A stretch of DNA of 64,000 nucleotides, taken from an uncultured Shewanella sp. (GTDB lineage Bacteria > Pseudomonadota > Gammaproteobacteria > Enterobacterales > Shewanellaceae). This document shows, one piece after another, positions 26,887 to 34,413 of the stretch. The position numbers and the translations under genes were made by a program. Below the pieces are notes generated by a model. It made no database searches. It saw only the letters and a program-made list of their open reading frames with translations, and was not told the origin of the DNA. The DNA lies in the NCBI RefSeq assembly GCF_947501225.1, contig NZ_CANMUW010000017.1:16325-80324 (forward strand). The letters are read 5' to 3'. Numbering within the stretch: the first letter of the stretch is position 1; every line of letters begins with the position of its first letter.

Positions 26887-27426
26887 CTATGGCCAGATCT
26901 CTATGGGCGTACCTTCGTCGATAGCGCGCCAAAGTTCATCCATCTGAGCATTGGTGATGGCGATACAACCATCGGTCCAGTTGTATTGTTGCGCCTCCTC
27001 AGGAGGCAGACTCGAGTTTGGGTTTTGGCCATGGATCATGATCTGTCCGCCGGGGCTTAAACCCAGTGCACTCGCTCTGAGCTTATCCTCTTCGTTGGGA
27101 TAAGAGATATGGATAGCTCTGTAGTATGCGCTGTCGGACTTTTTATAGTCCAGTATATAGCGCCCTTCGGGAGTGCGTTGGTCCCCTTCAGTAACCTTAT
27201 GTCCAACCGGGCTGTCCCCCATTGCGATGCGATATTTGCGCAGTATCTGGCCGTTGCGCATCAGGGACATGCTCGATTTTGACTTGTCGACAACCACTAG
27301 ATCGATTTTGCCTATACCGGTATTCGATGAGCTGTAACTGGCACTCTGCAGTGAGGTTACCGCAACTGACTGAAACGAGAGGCCGATAGTAGCGGCAAAC
27401 AGAAAAAATCGAAATATTTTGTACAT
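26887..27426 (-). CDS. L,D-transpeptidase family protein (YkuD domain)
   Basis: A periplasmic 179-residue protein with a signal peptide (about 1-22) and a YkuD catalytic domain (about 40-178). The active-site pattern is visible as IMIHGQNP and, 21 residues later, WTDGCIAITN, with Cys as the nucleophile. Such enzymes cross-link peptidoglycan or attach lipoproteins; small murein-hydrolysing (DpaA-like) members also have this size, so the exact reaction is open. No LysM domain. It may be co-transcribed with yecM. Confidence 0.88.
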   Translation of the reverse strand: MYKIFRFFLFAATIGLSFQSVAVTSLQSASYSSSNTGIGKIDLVVVDKSKSSMSLMRNGQILRKYRIAMGDSPVGHKVTEGDQRTPEGRYILDYKKSDSAYYRAIHISYPNEEDKLRASALGLSPGGQIMIHGQNPNSSLPPEEAQQYNWTDGCIAITNAQMDELWRAIDEGTPIEIWP

Positions 27427-27591
27427 TGAGTAATAGGGGCCCGCTGATTATACAACTGTTATTTCTATATCTTACCTCAATTTTCAGTTAAGGGAGGAAT
27501 TTAATCCGTTTGGTATTCTTTTTCAGAAATGGCAGAATACTCAGCTGCGTAATTTATCGCTGGCTTTTCAGAATCAAGGAAGTGTGTCTAC

Positions 27592-28431
27592 ATGGGTAAA
27601 GAGAATCATTCGGAAGCGGACACCTCTGCGCGCTATAAGTTACGGCGGATCATCTTCGGCACCGATACCAGGGCGGGGCGCTATTTCGATATTGCCTTGA
27701 TCGTCTGTATCATACTGAGTGTCTCTCTGGTCTTTGTCGATACCATGGCTGGTTTTCATGAGCGATATGGTGAGCTTATCTGGGCACTGGAGTGGGGGTT
27801 CACCATTATATTTACCCTCGAATATACCCTGAGGTTATATTGCTCCGTTCAGCCTAAGGCCTATGCGCGAAGCTTCTACGGTATTGTTGACCTGCTCTCG
27901 GTCTTACCCAGCTACCTGGCCCTGTTCTTCCCCGGCGCGAATGTTACTCTGGTTATCCGGATATTAAGGTTATTCAGAATCTTCAGGGTGCTGAAACTGA
28001 TACGCTATCTCAGCGAGGGGAATATTCTCCTCAGGGCAATATTACAGTCCGGTCGTAAGGTCTTTATCTTCTTTTTCTCTGTCAGCCTGATCGTCATGGT
28101 GTTGAGTGCGATCATGTATGTGGTCGAGGGGCCTGAAAACGGTTTTACATCGATACCTAAGTCTATCTATTGGACCATAGTGACTATCACCACCGTAGGC
28201 TATGGAGACATTACACCGGGGACAAACTTAGGCCAGGCTATCGCCGCGTTTACCATGCTGCTTGGTTACTCTATTATCGCTATCCCCACAGGTATCTTAA
28301 CGGTAGAGATATCGCAGGAGATGGGCCGAAATAAAGATCTGCGTCGATGCAGTAACTGTCTGAAAAAGGGGCATGAAAACGATGCTCAATATTGTGACCA
28401 TTGTGGTAGTGAATTAGAGAGTGATATTTGA
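27592..28431 (+). CDS. Voltage-gated potassium channel with C-terminal zinc ribbon
   Basis: An inner-membrane ion channel of 279 residues with six membrane segments. Segment S4 carries regularly spaced arginines (VIRILRLFRIFRVLKLIRYL), so it should sense voltage, and the pore has the potassium selectivity filter TTVGYGD near residue 203. After the last helix a short tail ends in a four-cysteine zinc ribbon (CSNCLKKG...YCDHCGSEL, about 258-276), an unusual addition that could serve assembly or redox sensing. Start ATG; the leader has AAGGAAGTG upstream. Confidence 0.9.
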   Translation: MGKENHSEADTSARYKLRRIIFGTDTRAGRYFDIALIVCIILSVSLVFVDTMAGFHERYGELIWALEWGFTIIFTLEYTLRLYCSVQPKAYARSFYGIVDLLSVLPSYLALFFPGANVTLVIRILRLFRIFRVLKLIRYLSEGNILLRAILQSGRKVFIFFFSVSLIVMVLSAIMYVVEGPENGFTSIPKSIYWTIVTITTVGYGDITPGTNLGQAIAAFTMLLGYSIIAIPTGILTVEISQEMGRNKDLRRCSNCLKKGHENDAQYCDHCGSELESDI

Positions 28432-28466
28432 ATTTATGATAATTAATGTTAAAGCTAAGGAAAGAG

Positions 28467-29984
28467 ATGACTGTCGCTAAATTTGTTCACGGCTCGATAA
28501 TGCGCCACATATTGGTGATGAGCTCGACGGCGGCGGTTGGGATCTCGGCCCTGTTCGTGGTCGACTTGATCGATATATTCTTTCTCAGCCTACTCGGAGA
28601 GCAGGAGTTGGCTGCGGCGGTAGGGTATGCCGGAACCATATCATTCTTTACCACATCCATAGGTATAGGTCTGTCTATCGCGTTAGGCGCGCTTGTCTCC
28701 CGTGCCATCGGGGCTAAGAAGATAGCGTTGGCACGCAGGTTACTGCTCAACAGTGCGGTGGTGACCCTGCTCGTGACCCTATTCGTCTCTGCTGTCGTGA
28801 CCTATTTTATTCCTGAGGTGTTAGCCTTAGTCGGTGCCAGCGGCCATACGGCCGAGCTGGCCGCTGGCTACCTCTATATTCTGGTGCCGTCGCTGCCCCT
28901 CATCTGTCTGGCTATGGCACTGGGGGCCGCGCTGAGGGCCGTGGGCGACGCTAAGCTCTCAATGATGTCGACCTTGGCCGGCGGTGGTGTGAACTTAGTC
29001 TTCGATCCCATATTTATCTTCGCCCTGGGAATGGGAATTGAGGGGGCGGCTGTTGCCTCAGTGCTTGCCCGCACTGCGGTACTGGTTATTGCGGCTCGTG
29101 GCGTTATTGTGAAACATAAACTGTTTGGCAAGTTTGATTTTACAGACTTTAAGGCCGATCTCAGGCCGATATTTGCTATCGCGGCGCCAGCCATGCTGAC
29201 CAATGTCGCGACGCCTATCGGCAACGCGGTTGTTACCCGTGCCATAGCCGATTTTGGCGATGGTTATGTTGCTGGTTGGGCGGTGCTGGGACGATTGATC
29301 CCTGTATCATTCGGGATGATATTTGCCCTCTCCGGTGCTATCGGTCCCATAGTCGGTCAAAATTACGGAGCCCACGAATTTGATCGTGTGCGGCAGTGCC
29401 TCACCAAGGCGCTTCAGTTCTGTATCTTGTACGTCATCGGTGTCTCTATGATACTCATGTTACTGCAGGAGCAGATCGTTTTAATGTTCGATATGAGCGG
29501 CGACAGCGCCGATATCATTCGCTTCTTCTGCACCTATATCGCGGTATTTTTTATCTTTTCCGGTGCCCTGTTTGTGGCTAATGCTTCATTCAATAATCTG
29601 GGAAAACCTAAGTACTCGACCTTCTTCAATGTGGGAAAGGCCACGGTCGGCACCATCCCCTTTGTTTACTTCGGGGCGATGTTCGGCGGGGTGTATGGTG
29701 TGTTGATAGGGCAGGTGATCGGTGCGATTATATTTGCTCTCTTTGGTGTTATCACGGCCTTCAGGCTTATCGAAAAGGTCGAAATTAAGACCCTGCGTTC
29801 CCGCGGTGAGAGCGAAGGTGAGTCGAGTGATGAGGAGCCACTGGAAGGGGAGCTTATTCCTACCAGCCCCAATCCTCTCTCCTCCTCCTGTGCGCAGATG
29901 GCCCAGATAACGGAAGAGCAGGATTGCGAAGCCAGTAATGAGTTGACCAAACCGCTGAAGGCCAGCGATAGCAGTACCGGATAG
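28467..29984 (+). CDS. MATE family efflux transporter
   Basis: A 505-residue inner-membrane exporter with 12 predicted helices, of the multidrug and toxin extrusion family, driven by H+ or Na+. The N-terminal repeat includes FVVDLIDIFFLSLLGEQELAAAVGY, and MALGAALRAVGDAK is present in the first half. The last 60 residues are an acidic, Ser/Pro-rich, low-complexity cytoplasmic tail that is longer than in typical members. The ATG at 28467 follows AAGGAA by five bases; an ATG at 28446 adds seven residues. It follows the channel gene by 35 bases, possibly in one transcript. Confidence 0.87.
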   Translation: MTVAKFVHGSIMRHILVMSSTAAVGISALFVVDLIDIFFLSLLGEQELAAAVGYAGTISFFTTSIGIGLSIALGALVSRAIGAKKIALARRLLLNSAVVTLLVTLFVSAVVTYFIPEVLALVGASGHTAELAAGYLYILVPSLPLICLAMALGAALRAVGDAKLSMMSTLAGGGVNLVFDPIFIFALGMGIEGAAVASVLARTAVLVIAARGVIVKHKLFGKFDFTDFKADLRPIFAIAAPAMLTNVATPIGNAVVTRAIADFGDGYVAGWAVLGRLIPVSFGMIFALSGAIGPIVGQNYGAHEFDRVRQCLTKALQFCILYVIGVSMILMLLQEQIVLMFDMSGDSADIIRFFCTYIAVFFIFSGALFVANASFNNLGKPKYSTFFNVGKATVGTIPFVYFGAMFGGVYGVLIGQVIGAIIFALFGVITAFRLIEKVEIKTLRSRGESEGESSDEEPLEGELIPTSPNPLSSSCAQMAQITEEQDCEASNELTKPLKASDSSTG

Positions 29985-30026
29985 TCGTTACAACAAATGC
30001 CATATCAGCTATATTGTTAGCATATT

Positions 30027-30055
30027 AAAAAAGGGAGCCCAGGCTCCCTTTTTTC
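30027..30055. terminator. Bidirectional terminator
   Basis: A perfect AAAAAAGGGAGCC/GGCTCCCTTTTTT hairpin between the MATE gene and the convergent DUF2986 gene. Confidence 0.85.
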
Positions 30056-30082
30056 TGAAATGACTCGCTTTTAAGCGGCAAA

Positions 30083-30313
30083 CTACTTCTCTTCGGCTTG
30101 TGCAGTTTCCGGGAGTGCTGCCTCCGGGTTTTGACTTTCGTTTTGCGCCTCGCCGGCTTTGCTCTCTAATGCCGCTCTGGCCTGCTCTTGTGCCAAGGCC
30201 TTTGCACGGTCACCCTTAGAGACATATTTCTTGATGGTAGGAGCAGTATGTTTATTTTTACGGGCTTTAGCGCGTTTAGCCGTAAGTTTGATCATTTTCT
30301 GTTTTTTGTTCAT
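30083..30313 (-). CDS. DUF2986 family small basic protein
   Basis: A 76-residue protein, strongly basic in its first half (MNKKQKMIKLTAKRAKARKN) and Ala/Glu-rich in its second. The start and KKYVSKGDRAK match DUF2986, a small family common in Shewanella and Vibrio with no known function; the basic half suggests nucleic-acid or ribosome contact. Convergent with the MATE gene. Confidence 0.85.
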   Translation of the reverse strand: MNKKQKMIKLTAKRAKARKNKHTAPTIKKYVSKGDRAKALAQEQARAALESKAGEAQNESQNPEAALPETAQAEEK

Positions 30314-30487
30314 AGCTCTCTACCAATGTACCTTCATATCTCTGGCCGTCAAAAGTGTCGGCCAGCTTTAAACCGGGAGCGGATTTTAACTTAATCTTAG
30401 CCGTCAAGCCATTAAATATGGATTTTCTTACGAGTTATTGGCAAAGTGAGCCCCAATTAATTGTAGTTAATAGGCAAAAAAACCTAT

Positions 30488-30805
30488 ATGTCATCTAATA
30501 AAATCACTTTTTATCAAAGGTTTGAAAAAGATATTCTCTCCGGAGCGAAAACGATTACATTGAGGGATGAATCTGAATCACACTTCAGGGCGGGAGAAGC
30601 TGTCACTGTTTCTACCTATGAGACGGACCGCTGGTTCTGTGACGTTATGATCGATTCGGTTGAGCGCATAAAATTTGATGATCTCAATGCTATTCACGCC
30701 GAACAGGAGAACATGACCTTATCCGAGCTGAAAGCGGTCATTACCGAGATCTATGGTGAGATTGAGACGCTGTGGATGATTAGTTTTCATCTTGTGCGCT
30801 CCTGA
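30488..30805 (+). CDS. yqfB: YqfB, N4-acetylcytidine amidohydrolase (ASCH domain)
   Basis: A 105-residue ASCH-domain protein. E. coli YqfB hydrolyses N4-acetylcytidine to cytidine, and the family motifs are here: ITFYQRFEKDILSGAKTITLRDE (in pieces), HFRAGEAVTVSTYETDRWFC and the C-terminal LSELKAVITEIYGE. The catalytic Lys/Thr/Glu region TITLRDE appears intact. Single gene with its own terminator. Confidence 0.92.
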   Translation: MSSNKITFYQRFEKDILSGAKTITLRDESESHFRAGEAVTVSTYETDRWFCDVMIDSVERIKFDDLNAIHAEQENMTLSELKAVITEIYGEIETLWMISFHLVRS

Positions 30806-30810
30806 CAATA

Positions 30811-30838
30811 GGTGCAGCCATTGGCTTGCACCTTTTTT
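30811..30838 (+). terminator. yqfB terminator
   Basis: Stem GGTGCA-GCC/GGC-TTGCACC followed by six T, six bases after the stop codon. Confidence 0.8.
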
Positions 30839-30849
30839 ATTGAAGCTTG

Positions 30850-31305
30850 CTAGGAGGAGAACCTTTCTCTGTCCTCCTCGGTGGCGCCCTCATTGCACTC
30901 ACCGCGGATCTCGGCGCGCCCGACTTCGATGATGCGGCTTAACTCTAAAAATCCTTCCCGGCAGTAGCCGGTCATATCCAGTGTCTTTGAGAGGCCAAGC
31001 TCTATCTGTTCGGTCCAGTCGGAGAGATCCGGTGTATAGATAGAGCGCTTGGCTTTTTTAGAGCGACTCTGTTTCTTCAGTTGTTTGATGCGTTCATGAT
31101 GAGCCAGGGAGCTTGAGCTGTCATCGGGGAGTTCGAGTTTGGCTTTATAGGTAAACAGCTTTAAGCCATTACTCTTGATGTCGGTGTAAAACCTGTCTTT
31201 AACCCGGTTTTTAAAGTCATCGACATCGGGTTTATTGCTCGCGCAGCCAGAGGCGATTATCAAAGCGACAAGCAGCGGCACTATTTTAGTTATATTTTTT
31301 AACAT
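30850..31305 (-). CDS. Predicted lipoprotein of unknown function
   Basis: A 151-residue protein beginning MLKNITKIVPLLVALIIASGCAS, a lipoprotein signal with its Cys near residue 19-20; the mature part is charged, with a basic cluster (KKQSRSKKAKR) and two further Cys near the C-terminus (YCREGF, GECNEG). I do not recognise a family. An alternative ATG at 31374 has a stronger ribosome site (GGAGAG) and would add 23 residues before the signal, so the true start is unsettled. Convergent with yqfB. Confidence 0.6.
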   Translation of the reverse strand: MLKNITKIVPLLVALIIASGCASNKPDVDDFKNRVKDRFYTDIKSNGLKLFTYKAKLELPDDSSSSLAHHERIKQLKKQSRSKKAKRSIYTPDLSDWTEQIELGLSKTLDMTGYCREGFLELSRIIEVGRAEIRGECNEGATEEDRERFSS

Positions 31306-31605
31306 ATCCGTTCTTATATTTTTCACATCTTGGCTATCGAGTCGAGCCTTATCGTTAGCACTGAAACTTATCATGATTGCTCTCCAATGACAGCAGGATA
31401 ACTGAAAATCAATCAAGTTAGCAGCTTACTGACATTTTTTTACACTAAACGGTTAAACAGTTCCGGGAGCCGGCTCAGCCGGCGCTAAATTCATCCCGAC
31501 TTGATTTCGCTCATAAATTGGTGTGTCTCTGTTATTTAGTTGTTGCTATTTATGGTGGCGCTGGCACTATTTATGTGTGGCATAACCCAAAGGAGGGGGG
31601 AGTTT

Positions 31606-31677
31606 ATGGTGAATCCTGTATTTCAGTTTTCCATTTTCAAATCGTATGAACCGGAGATTCGATGGCCGCTATTATAA
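31606..31677 (+). CDS. Short leader ORF (23 codons) before the DUF1538 operon
   Basis: ATG at 31606 preceded by a very purine-rich ribosome site (AAAGGAGGGGGGAG) opens a 23-codon frame ending in TAA at 31675-31677, 16 bases inside the following DUF1538 gene. Its placement suggests translational coupling or a leader peptide. The peptide (starting [11 protein letters not shown]) has no recognisable domain, and coding status is unproven. Confidence 0.35.
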   Translation: MVNPVFQFSIFKSYEPEIRWPLL

Positions 31678-32396
31678 GACTGCTTCACTCCCTGTTATCC
31701 AGCTTTAAGGATCTTATCCCCATCATTCTGGTGGTTGGTTTTTTCGAGATTTTTGTTCTGCAGCAGGCTCCGGATAACCTCTTCTCTATTCTTATCGGAC
31801 TGATTTTCATCGTCTTTGGTCTAACATTTTTTGTCTTCGGTCTCGAGATGGGGCTGTTTCCTATCGGTGAATCCCTGGCTCAGGCGCTGGCGCGAAAGGG
31901 GAGTATCTTCTGGTTGGTGATCTTCTCGTTCTCTTTAGGGTTTGGAACCACATTAGCCGAGCCTGCGTTAACGGCCGTGGCTAATGAGGCGGCGCAGGTT
32001 GCTGCAGAAGCTGAAGCGATTGCGATGAACGAGGAGGCGATGGACAACTATGCTATGGGGCTCAGGTTAACCGTCGCAATCTCTGTCGGCCTGGCTATCC
32101 TGCTCGGAGTCATACGCATTCTTAAGGGGTGGCCGATCCACTATATGATCATCGGCGGATATGTGACTGTGATGATACTGACCAGCTTTGCACCGGAAGA
32201 TATCATCGGCATAGCTTACGATTCAGGCGGTGTCACCACATCGACTATCACGGTGCCTCTGGTTACGGCTCTGGGGGTGGGTCTGGCGACGGTTATTAAG
32301 GGGCGTAATCCCATGTTAGATGGTTTCGGCTTGATCGCTTTTGCCAGCCTGACTCCTATGATCTTTGTTCTTCTCTACGGTATGGTGGTGCTTTGA
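31662..32396 (+). CDS. DUF1538 family membrane protein (first copy)
   Basis: A 244-residue inner-membrane protein with about six or seven helices. Family signatures: [39 protein letters not shown] and [20 protein letters not shown], with the last giving a transporter-like loop (DSGG). The role is not established; ion or solute transport is an inference. ATG with CCGGAG upstream. It overlaps the second DUF1538 gene by one base, and the operon then encodes a PII protein and a CBS protein, which probably regulate the membrane pair. Confidence 0.9.
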   Translation: MAAIIRLLHSLLSSFKDLIPIILVVGFFEIFVLQQAPDNLFSILIGLIFIVFGLTFFVFGLEMGLFPIGESLAQALARKGSIFWLVIFSFSLGFGTTLAEPALTAVANEAAQVAAEAEAIAMNEEAMDNYAMGLRLTVAISVGLAILLGVIRILKGWPIHYMIIGGYVTVMILTSFAPEDIIGIAYDSGGVTTSTITVPLVTALGVGLATVIKGRNPMLDGFGLIAFASLTPMIFVLLYGMVVL

Positions 32397-33187
32397 TGGA
32401 GATGTTAACCGATTTATTGACCACTTTTTTGTTGACCGTGAGAGACGTGCTTCCCATAGCGGTTATCCTGTTTGGCTTTCAGCTTGGCGTGTTGAAACGA
32501 CCCATAGCAAACTTGCGTCAGGTCGTGCTTGGCTTTGTCTACGTGATCATCGGCCTGAGTCTGTTTCTGGTCGGCCTGGAGTTGGCTCTGTTTCCTATCG
32601 GTGAGAGCATGGCTGAGCAGCTGACCTCGCCGGAGTTTATTCACCCGGAAACGGGAGTCGATGAGCCCACCGTTTGGCAGGATTACCTCTGGGTCTATAT
32701 CTTCGCCGCTGCAATAGGTTTTAGTACGACCATAGCCGAGCCCTCCCTGATCGCGGTAGCGATTAAAGCCAATGAGGTTTCCGCCGGGACCATTGGCGTG
32801 CAGGGGTTGCGGATCTCGGTGGCCATTGGTGTATCTTTTGGCATCGCCTTAGGTTGTTTTCGGATTGTCGTCGGCGATCCTATTCACTATTACATCATGG
32901 CCGGATATGTGGTTGTGGTGATCCAGACCTTCTATGCGCCGAAACTCATCGTGCCGCTGGCTTATGACTCAGGTGGTGTGACAACCTCGACGGTGACGGT
33001 CCCCTTAGTTGCAGCTTTAGGTTTAGGATTAGCAACCAATGTCGATGGCCGTAACCCACTTATTGATGGCTTTGGTTTGATCGCCTTTGCCAGCCTGTTT
33101 CCCATGATATCTGTGATGGGCTATGCGCAAATAGTGGAAATCATAAATAAGAGACGTTCGTTAAAGGAGCAAAAAGATGCGCTTTAA
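32396..33187 (+). CDS. DUF1538 family membrane protein (second copy)
   Basis: A 263-residue paralogue of the preceding protein with the same motifs ([57 protein letters not shown]), so the two likely form a hetero-complex in the inner membrane. It has an extra acidic insertion near residues 80-95 (HPETGVDEPTVWQDY). The ATG overlaps the previous TGA; an in-frame TTG lies just before it. The end overlaps the PII gene by 11 bases. The function remains unknown. Confidence 0.9.
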   Translation: MEMLTDLLTTFLLTVRDVLPIAVILFGFQLGVLKRPIANLRQVVLGFVYVIIGLSLFLVGLELALFPIGESMAEQLTSPEFIHPETGVDEPTVWQDYLWVYIFAAAIGFSTTIAEPSLIAVAIKANEVSAGTIGVQGLRISVAIGVSFGIALGCFRIVVGDPIHYYIMAGYVVVVIQTFYAPKLIVPLAYDSGGVTTSTVTVPLVAALGLGLATNVDGRNPLIDGFGLIAFASLFPMISVMGYAQIVEIINKRRSLKEQKDAL

Positions 33188-33527
33188 ACTCATTATCGCA
33201 TTCGTAGATGATGTCACTACTAACACTATTCTCGATGCTGCGAGAGAGGCGGGTGCGACTGGCGCGACAGTCATTAACCATGCCAGAGGCGAAGGTATAG
33301 AGAAGAAAAAGACCTTTATGGGGCTCTCTTTGGATGTTCAAAGGGATGTGATCCTGTTTTTGGTCGAAGAGCATATGAGCAGAAGCATTCTGGAAACGAT
33401 CAACCGGGTCGGCGGGTTTGATATAAATCCGGGGCAAGGGATAGCGATTCAAATTGATGTCGAAGATGCCGTTGGGGTTGCCCATCAGGTTCAGATGATT
33501 AGTAAAGATATTGAGGATGAGTTATGA
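33177..33527 (+). CDS. PII-like nitrogen-regulatory family protein
   Basis: A 116-residue protein of the PII superfamily, trimeric signal proteins that bind nucleotides or other effectors and act on membrane transporters. The beta-alpha-beta pattern is visible, with a T-loop-like segment ARGEGIEKKKTFMG at about 38-51 that lacks the uridylylated Tyr51 of GlnB/GlnK, so classical nitrogen control by uridylylation is not expected. AAGGAGC precedes its ATG. Its operon partners suggest that it regulates the DUF1538 proteins. Confidence 0.85.
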   Translation: MRFKLIIAFVDDVTTNTILDAAREAGATGATVINHARGEGIEKKKTFMGLSLDVQRDVILFLVEEHMSRSILETINRVGGFDINPGQGIAIQIDVEDAVGVAHQVQMISKDIEDEL

Positions 33528-33931
33528 ACCACCGCAAGATAGTCCGAAATTCAGATGTGATGACTAAGAAGTTTGTTATGGTTGACGGACTTCATACTGT
33601 CGCCGATGCCATTGAGCTCGCCAGTGCTCAGGATGTGAGAGTACTCTTGGTCAATAAGCGTAATGAGGACGATGAGTTCGGCATGGTGTTGATGAGTGAT
33701 ATTGCAAAAAAGGTACTGGCTAAAGATAAGGCACCGGAGCGGGTAAATATCTATGAGATCATGATTAAGCCGGTGTTATCAGTGAGCCCTGAGATGGATG
33801 TTCGCTATTGTGCCCGCCTGTTTGAGCGCTTCGGTATCACTAAGGCACCGGTGATCGAAGCCGGGAAGATTTTAGGGTTTGTCAGTTATCACGATCTGGT
33901 ACTTAAAGGGATGATGGCCGAGAAGCAGTAA
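33524..33931 (+). CDS. CBS domain pair protein
   Basis: A 135-residue protein consisting of two CBS motifs (about 10-70 and 80-133: KFVMVDGLHTVADAIELA, VNIYEIMIKPVLSVSPEMDVRYCARLF, KAPVIEAGKILGFVSYHDLV). Such Bateman modules bind adenine nucleotides and often gate transporters, so it probably reads cell energy status for the DUF1538 complex. It overlaps the PII gene by four bases and ends the operon. Confidence 0.9.
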   Translation: MNHRKIVRNSDVMTKKFVMVDGLHTVADAIELASAQDVRVLLVNKRNEDDEFGMVLMSDIAKKVLAKDKAPERVNIYEIMIKPVLSVSPEMDVRYCARLFERFGITKAPVIEAGKILGFVSYHDLVLKGMMAEKQ

Positions 33932-33954
33932 CAGCGTAAGCAAGTGAAATGATA

Positions 33955-33985
33955 AAAAATAGCGACCAGATGGGTCGCTATTTTC
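33955..33985. terminator. Bidirectional terminator
   Basis: Hairpin AGCGACC/GGTCGCT extended by A/T pairs, between the CBS gene and the convergent glutaredoxin gene. Confidence 0.8.
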
Positions 33986-33991
33986 AATATG

Positions 33992-34348
33992 TTATGCGAA
34001 TCGATTATCCAGATAACTGATAATATCTGAAGATTCATACATCCAGCGTGTCTCGCCGTTTTCCTCTATTCGCAGGCATGGCACCTTAGCTTGGCCGCCC
34101 TGGCTGACAAGCCTCGCCTTGTGATCTTCCTGTTTAGCATCGAGTGTCTCGATATTGAGTCCCTGACGACGCATAGCGCGACGAACCTTGACGCAAAATG
34201 GGCAGGCTTTGTATTCGTATAGGGCTAATAACTTAGTTTCGGCATCAATTCTTAACTGTTCATCCTGTGGACGCTTACGCTTCTTTGGGGTAAAAATGAA
34301 ATTAAGGATCAGTATGATACGGCCTAGAATCCAACGAACAATAAACAT
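33992..34348 (-). CDS. Membrane-anchored glutaredoxin
   Basis: A 118-residue thiol-disulfide protein: an N-terminal hydrophobic helix (about 1-20), a basic patch (PKKRKRP), then a glutaredoxin domain (about 40-118) with the CPFC active site at about 56-59 and QAKVPCLRIEENGE carrying the cis-Pro that binds glutathione. The anchor at the start suggests attachment to the cytoplasmic face of the inner membrane. Confidence 0.9.
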   Translation of the reverse strand: MFIVRWILGRIILILNFIFTPKKRKRPQDEQLRIDAETKLLALYEYKACPFCVKVRRAMRRQGLNIETLDAKQEDHKARLVSQGGQAKVPCLRIEENGETRWMYESSDIISYLDNRFA

Positions 34349-34413
34349 GAGCTACCTCTGAATAAGTCAAAATCCGCCAGAGTGTAACCCATGTCACAAA
34401 ATTATTAAATCTT

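Noticed and set aside
28487-29950. Minus-strand open frames inside the MATE gene
   Set aside because: Antisense shadows of a GC-rich membrane-protein gene with no ribosome sites or family features.
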